A stretch of DNA of 64,000 nucleotides from Sphingomonas gei (GCF_004792685.1 NZ_SRXT01000008.1:124001-188000), one strand, 5' to 3'. Positions 8,025 through 17,289 are shown, counted from the stretch's first letter. The notes: generated by a model not told the origin, from the letters alone. Numbers and translations: made by a program.

Positions 8025-9173
8025 ATGGAACCCACGCTCGATTTCGGCCTCGGCGAAACCGCCGACATGATCCGCGACACCACCGCGCGCTTCGCCAGGG
8101 AGCAGATCCAGCCGCTGGCGGCGCGCATCGACGCCGAAGACTGGTTCCCGCGCGAACTCTGGCCGGCAATGGGCGAACTGGGCCTGCACGGCATCACCAT
8201 CGACGAGCAATATGGCGGCCTCGGGCTCGGCTATCTGGAACACGTTATCGCTTGCGAGGAGGTCAGCCGCGCCTCGGCGTCGATCGGACTCAGCTACGGC
8301 GCGCATTCGAACCTGTGCGTCAACCAGATCGGCCGTTGGGCGAACGACGCGCAGAAGGCCAAATATCTGCCCAAACTCATCTCGGGCGAACATATCGGTA
8401 GCCTGGCGATGTCCGAAGCCGGCGCCGGCTCGGACGTGGTCTCGATGAAGCTCCGCGCCGAGAAGACCGCCAATGGCTACGTCCTCAACGGCACCAAATT
8501 CTGGATCACCAACGCAGCCTATGCCGACACGCTCGTCGTCTACGCCAAGACCGGCGAAGGCAGCCGCGGGATCACCACCTTCCTGATCGAGAAGGACATG
8601 CCCGGCTTCTCGATCGGCCAGAAGATCGACAAGATGGGCATGCGCGGCTCGCCCACCGCAGAGCTCGTCTTCAACGACTGCGAAGTCTCCGACGAGCAAG
8701 TGATGGGCCCGCTAAACGGCGGCGTCGGGGTGCTGATGTCGGGGCTCGATTACGAGCGGACCGTGCTCGCCGGGATCCAGCTCGGGATCATGCAGGCGTG
8801 CCTGGACGTCGTGCTCCCCTATTTGCGCGAACGGAAGCAATTCGGCCAGCCGATCGGCCATTTCCAGCTGATGCAGGCGAAGGTCGCGGACATGTATGTC
8901 GCGCTCAATTCGGCGCGCGCCTATGTCTATACGGTAGCGAAGAATTGCGACGCGGGGCGGACGACGCGGTTCGATGCGGCAGGCGCGATCCTGCTGGCTT
9001 CGGAGAATGCCGTGCGGGTATCGCTCGAGGCGATCCAGGCGCTCGGCGGCGCGGGCTATACCAAGGACTGGCCGGTCGAACGCTTCGCCCGCGACGCGAA
9101 GCTGCTCGATATCGGCGCGGGGACCAACGAAATCCGGCGCATGCTGATCGGGCGGGAGTTGGTGGGGGGCTGA
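8025..9173 (+). CDS. ivd: Isovaleryl-CoA dehydrogenase
   Basis: 382 residues. This flavoprotein oxidises isovaleryl-CoA to 3-methylcrotonyl-CoA in leucine degradation. Acyl-CoA dehydrogenase signatures are present (AMSEAGAGSDVVSMKL, QALGGAGYTKDWPVERFARDAK). The catalytic base appears to be E244 in GLDYERTVLAG, and the usual C-terminal Glu site reads IGAGTNEIRR; both are hallmarks of isovaleryl-CoA rather than straight-chain dehydrogenases. The start has a strong Shine-Dalgarno sequence (AAGGAGAGG). The methylcrotonyl-CoA carboxylase genes follow downstream, supporting the assignment. Confidence 0.94.
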   Translation: MEPTLDFGLGETADMIRDTTARFAREQIQPLAARIDAEDWFPRELWPAMGELGLHGITIDEQYGGLGLGYLEHVIACEEVSRASASIGLSYGAHSNLCVNQIGRWANDAQKAKYLPKLISGEHIGSLAMSEAGAGSDVVSMKLRAEKTANGYVLNGTKFWITNAAYADTLVVYAKTGEGSRGITTFLIEKDMPGFSIGQKIDKMGMRGSPTAELVFNDCEVSDEQVMGPLNGGVGVLMSGLDYERTVLAGIQLGIMQACLDVVLPYLRERKQFGQPIGHFQLMQAKVADMYVALNSARAYVYTVAKNCDAGRTTRFDAAGAILLASENAVRVSLEAIQALGGAGYTKDWPVERFARDAKLLDIGAGTNEIRRMLIGRELVGG

Positions 9174-9180
9174 AGCCCCC
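9165..9180 (+). terminator. GC-rich hairpin at the ivd stop codon
   Basis: GGGGGC and GCCCCC pair around a TGAA loop that contains the stop codon. There is no clear T run afterwards, so it may be a weak terminator or a half-repeat rather than an intrinsic terminator. It lies between ivd and the convergent M13 peptidase gene. Confidence 0.35.
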
Positions 9181-9224
9181 TCGGGGAGGGCGCTTGTCTG
9201 CGCAACCGCAGGCGATGTCCCCCC

Positions 9225-11297
9225 TTACCAGACCTTCACCCGCTGCTCGGGCGTCAGGAATAGTTTCTGCCCCGCCTGCACCCCGAACGCCGGATACCAG
9301 GCATCGAGATTGCGTACCGTCTGCGCGCGCCAGCGCGCTGGCGCATGCGCATCGGTGGCGATCCGCGCGCGCAACGCCTGTTCGCGCGATTTGTCGCGCC
9401 ATGCCTGGGCATAAGCGAGGAAGAAGCGCTGGTCGCCGGTCAGCCCGCCGATCACGGGCGGCTCCTTGCCACTTAGCGAAGCGCGATACGCCTCATACGC
9501 CGCGGTGAGCCCCGCCACGTCGGCAATGTTCTCGCTCAATGTCTGCTGGCCCCTGAGGCGCAGCCCCGGCAGCGCTTCATAGGCATCGTATTGCGCCGCC
9601 AGCGCCCTGCCGCTTGCCTTGAACCGCGCCAAGTCGGCGGGAGTCCACCAGTTGCGCAGCCGGCCACCGGCATCGAAATTGGCGCCTAGATCGTCGAAGC
9701 TGTGGCTGATCTCGTGCCCGATCACCGCGCCGATCGCGCCGTAATTGGCCGCGGCGTCGGCGCCCGGATCGTAGAACGGCGCCTGCAGGATCGCGGCGGG
9801 GAAGTTGAGCGCGTTCTGCAGCGGCAGATTGACGGCGTTCACCGTCTGCGGAGTCATCCACCATTCGCCGCGGTTCACCGGCTTGCCGAGCTTGGCGAGT
9901 TGGTGACGATATTCGGCAAGCTCGGCGCGGCGCAGATTGCCGACCGGATCGTCGGCCCTCACGTCGAGACCGGCATAGCTGCGCCACGTCTCGGGATATC
10001 CGATCCCGACCTGCATCCCGGCGATCTTCCTGCGGGCTTCGGCCTTGGTCGCCTCCGCCATCCACGGCAGCGCCGCGACGCGCCTATCGAACGCTCCGAG
10101 GATGCCCTTCACCATCGTCTGGATGTCGGCCTTGGACGAGGCGGGGAAAAACTCCTTCACGTATAGCTGGCCTACTGCGTCGCCGAGCCACGCATTGACC
10201 GATCCGATCGCCCGCTTGTCGCGCGGGCGCGGCTTGGGCTGGCCGTTCAGCGTGTGGCTGAAGAATTCGAAATGCGCCTGGTCGAAGGCGGCGGGGAGGA
10301 CATCGGTGACTTCGTCGATGCGATGGAAGGTCAGCCAGTCCTGCCACGCCTGGAGCGGCTCGCTGGCGACCAGCCTGGCCATCGCCGCCACGGTCTGCGG
10401 ATGCCAGACGATGAAGTCCTGCTGCCCGCCCAGGCCCGCCGCGGCCCAGAAAGCATCCCAGTCGATCCCAGGCGCCTTCTTCGCAAAGTCGGCCTTCTTC
10501 CACGGGTTGTTCGCCCTGTGGATGTCCTGGCTGGTGACAATGTCGGTGTGCGCGCGGGCGATCTTGCTCTCGAGCTCGAACACCCGCTGTGCCCGGGCAT
10601 CGGGCTCGGTAACGTTGGCGAGGCTGAGCAGCTTGCCGATATAGGCGCGATACTGATCGCGGATCGCCGCCATCTCGGGCTTGTCCGACAGATAATAGTC
10701 GCGCTCCGGAAGCCCGAGTCCGCCCTGCAGCAGATAGGGCACATTGGTGTCGGGGCGATCCAGCGCCTGGCTGATGAACAGCCCGAACAGATTCGCCGTC
10801 TCGAAATTGGTCGCATTGAGCGGGTCGACGTCGGCACGGATATTGGCGCCGAGCATCGTCGACAGTGCCTTATTGTCTTTGAGCGTCGCGACCGCGTCCA
10901 TTTCAGAGCCAAGCGGCGCCAGCCCGCGCTGCTCGATCGCGGCGGTGTCGGTGAAGGCATTGTACCAGTCGGCAATGCGGCGCTGATCGGTGCCGGGCGC
11001 GGCATTGGCCTTGAGCGCGGCCTGGACGATCGCGGCGTTGTTGGCCTCCGCCTTGTTGAACACTTCGAGGAAGGCGCCGGTGCTCGAACGATCGGCGGGG
11101 ATTTCGGTGTGGGCGCGCCAGCCGCCATTGGCATATTCTTCGAAATCGTCGCCGGGCTTCACATTCCTGTTGAGCGCCGCGACATCGACTCCGATCGCCG
11201 CCCCCGCCTCGGCAGTCTCGTTCCCCGGAGTGCCGCCACCCGGCGTGCAGGCCGCGGTTGCGAGAAGCAGTGCAAACAAAGCCGCGCGAGTCTTCAC
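9225..11297 (-). CDS. M13 family zinc metallopeptidase (PepO/neprilysin-like), lipoprotein
   Basis: 690 residues. The N-terminus is a signal peptide ending ALLLATAAC, a lipoprotein-type cleavage site, so the enzyme is probably anchored in the periplasm or at the outer membrane. The PeptidaseM13 N-terminal domain (about 45-430) begins with the family motif PGDDFEEYANGGW. The catalytic domain carries the zinc motif H528-E-I-S-H532 and the third ligand E589 in ENIADVAGL. The family's final CxxW is here RVKVW, so the usual cysteine is missing. It cleaves short peptides. The gene is inverted inside the leucine-degradation region and has no obvious role in it. Confidence 0.93.
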   Translation of the reverse strand: MKTRAALFALLLATAACTPGGGTPGNETAEAGAAIGVDVAALNRNVKPGDDFEEYANGGWRAHTEIPADRSSTGAFLEVFNKAEANNAAIVQAALKANAAPGTDQRRIADWYNAFTDTAAIEQRGLAPLGSEMDAVATLKDNKALSTMLGANIRADVDPLNATNFETANLFGLFISQALDRPDTNVPYLLQGGLGLPERDYYLSDKPEMAAIRDQYRAYIGKLLSLANVTEPDARAQRVFELESKIARAHTDIVTSQDIHRANNPWKKADFAKKAPGIDWDAFWAAAGLGGQQDFIVWHPQTVAAMARLVASEPLQAWQDWLTFHRIDEVTDVLPAAFDQAHFEFFSHTLNGQPKPRPRDKRAIGSVNAWLGDAVGQLYVKEFFPASSKADIQTMVKGILGAFDRRVAALPWMAEATKAEARRKIAGMQVGIGYPETWRSYAGLDVRADDPVGNLRRAELAEYRHQLAKLGKPVNRGEWWMTPQTVNAVNLPLQNALNFPAAILQAPFYDPGADAAANYGAIGAVIGHEISHSFDDLGANFDAGGRLRNWWTPADLARFKASGRALAAQYDAYEALPGLRLRGQQTLSENIADVAGLTAAYEAYRASLSGKEPPVIGGLTGDQRFFLAYAQAWRDKSREQALRARIATDAHAPARWRAQTVRNLDAWYPAFGVQAGQKLFLTPEQRVKVW

Positions 11298-11420
11298 CTA
11301 GGGCTCTCCCACTGAATCGAACGTCGTGGGTGCTACTCCGCCAGCGCGGCGCGCGCCAGTCTTCCCAAGCGGCGGCACGCAGTGTAGGCAGGGCAAAACT
11401 AGGACAGGAAGGATGCCCTA

Positions 11421-13022
11421 ATGAGCGCTCCGGTGCTCGACAGCAAGGTGTCGCCCGATGGGGAGGAATATCGCGCCCGCGCCGCGCACAACCGGGCGCT
11501 GGCAGAGCGGCTGCGCGCCGATGTCGCCACGGCGGCGCTCGGCGGCTCCGAGGCCTCGCGCGACCGCCATACCAGCCGCGGCAAGCTGCTCCCCCGCGAA
11601 CGGGTGGAGCGGCTGCTCGATCCCGGATCGCCGTTCCTCGAGATCGGCCAGCTCGCCGCCGGCGACATGTACGAAGGCGAGGTCCCCGGCGCCGGAATGA
11701 TCGCCGGGATCGGCCGCGTCTCCGGCCGCACTTGCATGATCGTCTGTAACGACGCGACGGTGAAGGGCGGCACCTATTACCCGATGACGGTCAAGAAGCA
11801 TCTTCGTGCGCAGGAGATCGCCGAAGCCAACCGCCTGCCCTGCATCTACCTCGTCGATTCGGGCGGCGCCAATCTTCCCCACCAAGCCGAAGTCTTCCCC
11901 GACCGCGACCATTTCGGGCGGATCTTCTTCAACCAGGCCAATATGTCGGCGCTCGGCATCCCGCAGATCGCCTGCGTGATGGGCAGCTGCACCGCGGGCG
12001 GCGCCTATGTCCCCGCGATGAGCGACGAGAGCGTCATCGTGCGCAACCAGGGCACGATTTTCCTCGCCGGCCCGCCGCTGGTCAAGGCGGCGACCGGCGA
12101 AGTGATCAGTGCAGAGGATCTCGGCGGCGGCGACTTGCACGGCCGCAAGTCTGGCGTTGTCGATCACGTCGCGGAGAATGACGAGCATGCGCTGACGATC
12201 GTCCGCGACGCCGTCAGCCATCTCCCTGCGGACCGCACGCCGGACATCGCATTGCTCGCCCCGCGGCCGCCGAAATACGCGCCGGAAGAGCTCTACGGCA
12301 TCGTCCCCGAAGACGTCCGCGCGCCCTATGACGTCCACGAAGTCATCGCGCGGATCGTCGACGGCAGCGAGTTCCACGAGTTCAAGGCGCTCTACGGCAC
12401 CTCCCTGGTGTGCGGCTTCGCGCATATCTGGGGAATGCCGGTCGGGATCATCGCCAATAACGGCATCCTGTTCTCGGAAAGCGCGCAGAAGGGCGCGCAT
12501 TTCATCGAGCTCGCCTGCCAGCGGCGCATCCCCCTGCTCTTCCTCCAGAACATTTCGGGCTTCATGGTCGGTGGCAAATATGAAGCCGAAGGCATTGCCA
12601 AACATGGCGCCAAGCTCGTCACTGCAGTCGCCACCGCGACGGTGCCCAAGATCACCGTGCTGATCGGCGGCAGCTTCGGCGCAGGCAATTACGGCATGTG
12701 CGGACGGGCTTACTCGCCGCGTTTCCTGTTCAGCTGGCCCAACAGCCGCATCTCGGTGATGGGCGGCGAACAGGCGGCAAGCGTGCTGGCGACGGTCCAC
12801 CGCGATGCCGACAGATGGAGCGATCAGGAAGCCGAAGCCTTCAAGGCGCCGATCCGCCAGCGCTACGAGGACGAAGGCAATCCGTGGCACGCCACTGCAC
12901 GGCTGTGGGACGATGGCATCATCGATCCGGCGCAAACCCGCGACGTGCTCGGACTGGCGTTTGCCGCGACGCTCAACGCGCCGATCCCCGAACGCCCGGC
13001 GTTCGGGGTGTTCCGAATGTGA
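11421..13022 (+). CDS. mccB: Methylcrotonyl-CoA carboxylase, carboxyltransferase (beta) subunit
   Basis: 533 residues. It transfers CO2 from carboxybiotin to 3-methylcrotonyl-CoA, giving 3-methylglutaconyl-CoA. The protein has two crotonase-like carboxyltransferase halves. Diagnostic stretches include DSGGANLPHQAEVFPDRDHF and FNQANMSALGIPQIA in the first half, and NISGFMVGGKYEAEGIAKHGAK and GGSFGAGNYGMCGRAYSPRF in the second. These match methylcrotonyl- rather than propionyl-CoA carboxylases. The start has AGGAAGGA upstream. The biotinylated alpha subunit lies about 1 kb downstream, separated by two small genes. Confidence 0.95.
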   Translation: MSAPVLDSKVSPDGEEYRARAAHNRALAERLRADVATAALGGSEASRDRHTSRGKLLPRERVERLLDPGSPFLEIGQLAAGDMYEGEVPGAGMIAGIGRVSGRTCMIVCNDATVKGGTYYPMTVKKHLRAQEIAEANRLPCIYLVDSGGANLPHQAEVFPDRDHFGRIFFNQANMSALGIPQIACVMGSCTAGGAYVPAMSDESVIVRNQGTIFLAGPPLVKAATGEVISAEDLGGGDLHGRKSGVVDHVAENDEHALTIVRDAVSHLPADRTPDIALLAPRPPKYAPEELYGIVPEDVRAPYDVHEVIARIVDGSEFHEFKALYGTSLVCGFAHIWGMPVGIIANNGILFSESAQKGAHFIELACQRRIPLLFLQNISGFMVGGKYEAEGIAKHGAKLVTAVATATVPKITVLIGGSFGAGNYGMCGRAYSPRFLFSWPNSRISVMGGEQAASVLATVHRDADRWSDQEAEAFKAPIRQRYEDEGNPWHATARLWDDGIIDPAQTRDVLGLAFAATLNAPIPERPAFGVFRM

Positions 13023-13093
13023 GGCCAGGCGATGCGCCTTGCTCAATCCTCCCCGCCCCGAGACACGCTCGGGTAGGAACTGAAAGGTTCGCT

Positions 13094-13594
13094 ATGAAGC
13101 TTGTCGTCGCAGCCGTTCTCGCCATGGCCTCGCTGCCGGCCTTCGCGCAAACCACCCCCGTCGCGCCGATCGTGAAGGGCACCGCTTTGCCCCCGCCCGG
13201 CACCGAAGCCGCGGTGCTGGCCCCCGTCAACGCCCTGTTCGCCGGTCTCGCCAGCCGCGACGGCGCAGCGATGGCGGCAACGCTGCACGGCGATGGCGGG
13301 ATCACCGTCGCCGTTGCCCAGCCCGACGGCACCAAGACAATCCGCCAGCAGAAATTCGCCGAATGGGCCGCCGGCATCAAGCCCGGCCCCGAGCGTTACG
13401 AAGAGCGCATGCCCGCCCCCGCGATCGAGATCGACGGCGACATCGCGATGGTGTGGGGCGACTATGTCTTCCTGATCGACGGCAAGCTAAGCCATTGTGG
13501 CGTCGACCATTTCAGCCTCGTCCGCGTCGATGGTCAATGGAAGATCACGAACCTCGCCTGGACCTCGCGCACAACCGACTGCCCCGCGCAATGA
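13094..13594 (+). CDS. Secreted NTF2-like (SnoaL/DUF4440-type) protein
   Basis: 166 residues with a clear Sec signal peptide (MKLVVAAVLAMASLPAFAQ, cleavage after AFA-Q). The rest reads as an NTF2-like cone fold: an early helix APVNALFAGLASRDGAAMAATLH, then alternating strands ending QWKITNLAWTSRTTDC. Such domains are often small-molecule binding or isomerase-like; no catalytic residues can be assigned. It lies 71 nt after mccB and its stop overlaps the ATG of the following DUF3088 gene (ATGA), so the pair is co-translated. It is unclear why it sits inside the mcc cluster. Confidence 0.8.
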   Translation: MKLVVAAVLAMASLPAFAQTTPVAPIVKGTALPPPGTEAAVLAPVNALFAGLASRDGAAMAATLHGDGGITVAVAQPDGTKTIRQQKFAEWAAGIKPGPERYEERMPAPAIEIDGDIAMVWGDYVFLIDGKLSHCGVDHFSLVRVDGQWKITNLAWTSRTTDCPAQ

Positions 13595-13899
13595 GCCGCG
13601 ACACGCTGTTCCTGCTCGAACACGCATTCGCCGATCCGGCGCTCGGCGGCGAGCGCGTCTTCTATTGCAAGGACTGCATGACGATCGAAGGTCTGCTCGC
13701 GACCTTCCCCGAGCGCGCCGCAAATATCGACATCGTCCGCGTGCCCTGGCCGCGTCCACGCGAAGCCGTGGTCGAAGCGATCGGCGAGGCGCACCAGAAT
13801 CTGCCAGCCCTCGTGTGGGACGGCGGCTTCGCCAACGAGATCGAGGCGCTGCTCGCCGCGCTGGCCGAGCGCCACGGCTTCCCGGAGCGGCACCCATGA
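13591..13899 (+). CDS. DUF3088 family protein (thioredoxin-like)
   Basis: 102 residues. The pattern TLFLLEHAFADPALGGERVFYCKDCMTIEGLLATFP, with a CxxC (YCKDC), then VPWPRPREAVVEAIGEAHQNLPALVWDGG, matches the DUF3088 family, which is thought to have a thioredoxin-like fold. The CxxC sits at the N-terminal end of a helix, as in redox-active thioredoxin folds, but no activity is known. The start overlaps the preceding stop by 4 nt. A spacer of about 150 nt with clustered GANTC sites separates it from mccA. Confidence 0.75.
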   Translation: MSRDTLFLLEHAFADPALGGERVFYCKDCMTIEGLLATFPERAANIDIVRVPWPRPREAVVEAIGEAHQNLPALVWDGGFANEIEALLAALAERHGFPERHP

Positions 13900-13948
13900 T
13901 CGCTGGTAATGTAGGATTTTCTCTGCTTCGACCGAATGACGGCGCAGC

Positions 13949-14023
13949 GAGTCAACTTGCCTTAAAACACGCGTTTCGAGTCAAGCAGAGTCAACTGCCG
14001 GGCTCATTTGCCGGCGCCGATTC
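13949..14023. other. Cluster of four GANTC sites upstream of mccA
   Basis: GAGTC at 13949, 13978 and 13988 and GATTC at 14019 fall within 75 nt of a noncoding spacer. Three of them are in the larger repeated word GAGTCAA. GANTC is the target of the alphaproteobacterial methyltransferase CcrM, so methylation-sensitive regulation is possible but not shown. Confidence 0.5.
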
Positions 14024-14047
14024 GACCAGTTGGTGGACACGCAATCG

Positions 14048-15973
14048 ATGATGAAGTCCCTGCTAATCGCCAATCGCGGCGAGATCGCCTGCCGCATCAT
14101 CCGTACCGCAAGGGCGATGGGGGTGCGCACGGTCGCGGTCTATTCGGATGCCGACGCGAACGCGCTCCACGTCCGCCAGGCCGACGAAGCGGTGCATATC
14201 GGCCCCTCCCCGGCGCGCGAAAGCTACCTCGTCGGCGACAAGATCATCGCCGCGGCCAAGGCGACAGGCGCCGAGGCGATCCATCCCGGCTATGGCTTCC
14301 TCTCGGAGAATGCCGACTTCGCGCAGGCCGTGCTCGACGCCGGGCTGGTCTGGGTCGGCCCGCGCCCCGACAGCATTCGCGCGATGGGCCTCAAGGACGC
14401 CGCCAAGGCACGGATGATCGCTGCGGGCGTACCGGTCACCCCCGGCTATCTCGGCGAGGACCAGGCGCCCGAGCGGCTCCAGTCCGAGGCCGATGCGATC
14501 GGCTATCCGGTGCTGATCAAGGCGGTTGCCGGCGGCGGCGGCAAGGGCATGCGGCGCGTCGATGCTGCGCAGCAATTTTCCGAAATGCTGCAGTCGTGCA
14601 AGCGCGAGGCCGCCTCTTCGTTCGGCGACGATCGCGTGCTGCTCGAGAAGTACATCCTCAGCCCGCGCCACATCGAAGTCCAGGTATTTGGCGACACCCA
14701 TGGCAATGTCGTCCATCTCTTCGAGCGCGACTGCTCGCTCCAGCGCCGCCACCAGAAAGTCATCGAGGAAGCCCCCGCCCCCGGCATGGACGAAGCGACG
14801 CGCGAGGCGATCTGCGCCGCCGCAGTGCGCGCCGCCAGGGCCGTCGACTATGTCGGCGCCGGCACGATCGAGTTCATCGCCGACGCGTCCGAAGGTCTGC
14901 GCGCCGACCGCATCTGGTTCATGGAAATGAACACCCGGCTGCAAGTCGAGCACCCGGTCACCGAGGAGATCACCGGGCAGGATCTGGTCGAGTGGCAGTT
15001 GCGCGTAGCGAGCGGCGAGCCCCTTCCCAGGCGGCAGGACGAACTCAGCATCGACGGCTGGGCGATGGAAGCCCGGCTTTATGCAGAGGACCCAGCGAAG
15101 GGGTTCCTGCCGAGCATCGGCCGCCTCGACGTGTTCGATCTCGATCCCTTCTACGGTGCCGCACGGATAGACGCCGGCGTGGAGCAGGGCGGCGAGATCA
15201 GCTCATTTTACGATCCGATGATCGCCAAGATCATTGGGCGCGGCGAATCGCGTGAAGATGCGCGAGAACAGATAATCGGTGAACTGCTCAACGCCACGAT
15301 CTGGCCGGTCCGCACGAACGCGGGATTCATTGTCAGGTTACTGCGGCATTCCGGGTTCGAGCGGGGCGAGGTCGATACCGGACTGATCGGTCGGGACATC
15401 GATCAGCTCACCGCGCCAGAGCCGCCGAGCTCGGGTATCTTGAACGCCGCGCTCGGGGTTTTGGCCATGCCCGACGGCCGGGATGTCGTTGGCTGCGATG
15501 TCCTGGAGCACCAGATCGCCCAAGCCGCCCGTCCCTGGACCAGTTCCAGCGGCTTTCGCCTCAATCGCCCCGCGTCGCTCGCGGCGCGTCTCGTCGATCA
15601 ATCCGGCACAGTATACGAATTCGATCGCGGTGACGGCATCGACCCGGCATTCGTCAGTCGCCGTGAGGAATGGGCCATTGTGCCCGAGCTCGGCACGACC
15701 TTCGCGTTCCGACCCTATGCAGTCCGCAGCTCAAACCTCGGCCCAGCCGCCGACGGCGCCATCCTCGCCCCGATGCCCGGCCGCATCACCGCGGTCGAAG
15801 TCACCCCCGGCGACACCGTCACCAAGGGCCAGCGCCTCGTCACGCTAGAAGCGATGAAGATGGAGCACAGCCTCACCGCCCCGTTCGACGGCGTGGTCGC
15901 CGAGCTCAACGCTGCACCCGGCGCGCAGGTGAACGAAGGCACGCTGCTGGTGAAGGTCGAACGTTCGGAATAG
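14048..15973 (+). CDS. mccA: Methylcrotonyl-CoA carboxylase, biotin-containing (alpha) subunit
   Basis: About 641 residues. Order of domains: biotin carboxylase N-domain (MKSLLIANRGEIACRI), ATP-grasp (glycine-rich KAVAGGGGKGMR; EMNTRLQVEHPVTE), biotin carboxylase C-domain, a linker/BT region, and a C-terminal biotinyl domain with the biotinylation motif LEAMKMEH about 38 residues from the end. It carboxylates biotin with ATP and bicarbonate. Its place near ivd and mccB points to methylcrotonyl-CoA carboxylase rather than acetyl- or propionyl-CoA carboxylase. I prefer the ATG at 14048; an in-frame GTG at 14030 and the ATG at 14051 are alternatives, and no strong ribosome site decides between them. 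Confidence 0.92.
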   Translation: MMKSLLIANRGEIACRIIRTARAMGVRTVAVYSDADANALHVRQADEAVHIGPSPARESYLVGDKIIAAAKATGAEAIHPGYGFLSENADFAQAVLDAGLVWVGPRPDSIRAMGLKDAAKARMIAAGVPVTPGYLGEDQAPERLQSEADAIGYPVLIKAVAGGGGKGMRRVDAAQQFSEMLQSCKREAASSFGDDRVLLEKYILSPRHIEVQVFGDTHGNVVHLFERDCSLQRRHQKVIEEAPAPGMDEATREAICAAAVRAARAVDYVGAGTIEFIADASEGLRADRIWFMEMNTRLQVEHPVTEEITGQDLVEWQLRVASGEPLPRRQDELSIDGWAMEARLYAEDPAKGFLPSIGRLDVFDLDPFYGAARIDAGVEQGGEISSFYDPMIAKIIGRGESREDAREQIIGELLNATIWPVRTNAGFIVRLLRHSGFERGEVDTGLIGRDIDQLTAPEPPSSGILNAALGVLAMPDGRDVVGCDVLEHQIAQAARPWTSSSGFRLNRPASLAARLVDQSGTVYEFDRGDGIDPAFVSRREEWAIVPELGTTFAFRPYAVRSSNLGPAADGAILAPMPGRITAVEVTPGDTVTKGQRLVTLEAMKMEHSLTAPFDGVVAELNAAPGAQVNEGTLLVKVERSE

Positions 15974-15975
15974 CT

Positions 15976-16050
15976 GTTCCCCGGCGAAGGCCGGGGCCCA
16001 GACTCGGCGTTGCTACTTTCAAGGCTGGACCCCGGCCTTCGCCGGGGAAC
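15976..16050. repeat. REPIN-like double hairpin (copy 1)
   Basis: A 21-mer GTTCCCCGGCGAAGGCCGGGG (one base over a short motif; arms at 15976-15996 and 16030-16050) occurs in perfect inverted orientation. Each arm is itself a 7-bp hairpin CCCCGGC-GAAG-GCCGGGG. A second element with identical arms lies at 40227-40326. The structure matches REP doublets (REPINs). Confidence 0.85.
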
Positions 16051-16130
16051 AAGGAATAAGAAGATGACGGCCAGAATTTGGGACAACAAGTGGTGCGAGT
16101 CGTGAGGCTCCTTTGTATCGACGCGCCCGA

Positions 16131-16595
16131 ATGAGCGACCTGCTGATCCGCAAGGCCGCGCCCGGCGACCTGCCGGCGATCCTCGCAATGCTCGCCGAGG
16201 ACACAATCCCCGCCGACCGCGAGACCGATCCCGCCGACCCGCGCTATCGCGCCGCATTCGACGCGATCGCCGCCGACCCCAACCAGTTGCTCGTCGCCGC
16301 CGAGATCGACGGCCGCGTGGTCGGCACGCTCCAGCTCAGCTTCCTGCCCGGCCTGTCGTTCCGCGGCGCGTGGCGCGGCCAGATCGAGGCGGTGCGTATC
16401 GCCAGCGACCTGCGCGGGCGCCGCTATGGCGAGCAATTGATCGCCTGGGCGGTCGCGCGCTGCCGCGACCGCGATTGCTTCCTCGTCCAGCTCACCTCGT
16501 CCAACGCGCGCACCGATGCGCACCGCTTCTACGCGCGGCTCGGCTGGACGCAGAGTCACACCGGGTTCAAGCTCAAGCTGAAGGAGCCGCGCTGA
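16131..16595 (+). CDS. GNAT family N-acetyltransferase
   Basis: 154 residues from ATG 16131 (MSDLLIRKAAPGDLPAILAML). GNAT elements are in order: an N-terminal strand-helix, the central strands VVGTLQLSFLPGL, the acetyl-CoA pyrophosphate-binding loop IASDLRGRRYGEQLIAWAV (motif A, RGRRYG), and the closing SSNARTDAHRFYARLGW typical of motif B. The substrate is unknown. The stop overlaps the MaoC gene start by one base (TGATG), so the two are co-translated. Confidence 0.88.
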   Translation: MSDLLIRKAAPGDLPAILAMLAEDTIPADRETDPADPRYRAAFDAIAADPNQLLVAAEIDGRVVGTLQLSFLPGLSFRGAWRGQIEAVRIASDLRGRRYGEQLIAWAVARCRDRDCFLVQLTSSNARTDAHRFYARLGWTQSHTGFKLKLKEPR

Positions 16596-17047
16596 TGGCC
16601 GGACGCTTCTATGACGAATGGCAGATCGGCGACCGCGTCGAGCACAGCCTCCGCCGCACGGTCACCGAGACCGACAACCTCCTCTTCTCCGCCCTCACCC
16701 ACAACACCCAGCCGCTCCACATCGACGCCGAGACCGCGCGCGCGAGCGAGTTCGGGCAGATCCTCGTCAACGGCACCTTCACCTTCAGCCTCATGGTCGG
16801 AATCACTGTCGGTGACACCACGGCGGGCACGCTCGTCGCCAATCTCGGCTATGACAAGCTCGCGATGCCGAAACCCGTGTTCCTCGGCGACACGCTGCAC
16901 GCATCCTCCGAAGTGATCGAGCTGCGCCCCAGCAAATCACGTCCGGGCCAGGGGATCGTCACCTGGAAGCACAGCATGCACAACCAGCGCGACGAACTGG
17001 TCTGCGAGTGCCTGCGCTCCGCGCTGCTGCGGAGCCGTGCCGGCTGA
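16595..17047 (+). CDS. MaoC family dehydratase (hot-dog fold)
   Basis: 150 residues. The hydratase motif is visible as the N-terminal FYDEWQIGDRVEHS followed by the catalytic region LFSALTHNTQPLHIDAETA, with Asn, Gln and His in the pattern of (R)-specific enoyl-CoA hydratases, then FGQILVNGTFTFSLMVG. It hydrates a 2-enoyl-CoA. Its place at the end of the leucine-degradation genes makes 3-methylglutaconyl-CoA or another branched enoyl-CoA a plausible substrate, but this is inference; mesaconyl-CoA-type hydratases are the alternative. It is co-translated with the GNAT gene. Confidence 0.85.
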   Translation: MAGRFYDEWQIGDRVEHSLRRTVTETDNLLFSALTHNTQPLHIDAETARASEFGQILVNGTFTFSLMVGITVGDTTAGTLVANLGYDKLAMPKPVFLGDTLHASSEVIELRPSKSRPGQGIVTWKHSMHNQRDELVCECLRSALLRSRAG

Positions 17048-17289
17048 GCGGCTGGCGGGCCAACCCCCGTTGCGCATCGGCCGCAACGATGTTAATCGAG
17101 CTGCGTCGGAAAAGGCAGACTTGGTCTGGTGAGCCCAAGTCCTTTCGGTAACGAAAGCTCTGGTCTTTGGCCTCGTGCTCGAGATCCCCACGACGAACGT
17201 CGGACACCGTGCAGGTGCCCAATCGTTCGTCCGTGTGGGTCTGAAGCTCAGGAACGCTCCGGTCGAACATTTCGACCAAGGAGTATTCT

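Noticed and set aside
17048..17289. Small gene or RNA in the spacer before the monooxygenase
   Set aside because: Short open frames here have no ribosome site or recognisable product, and no strong hairpin pair stands out.
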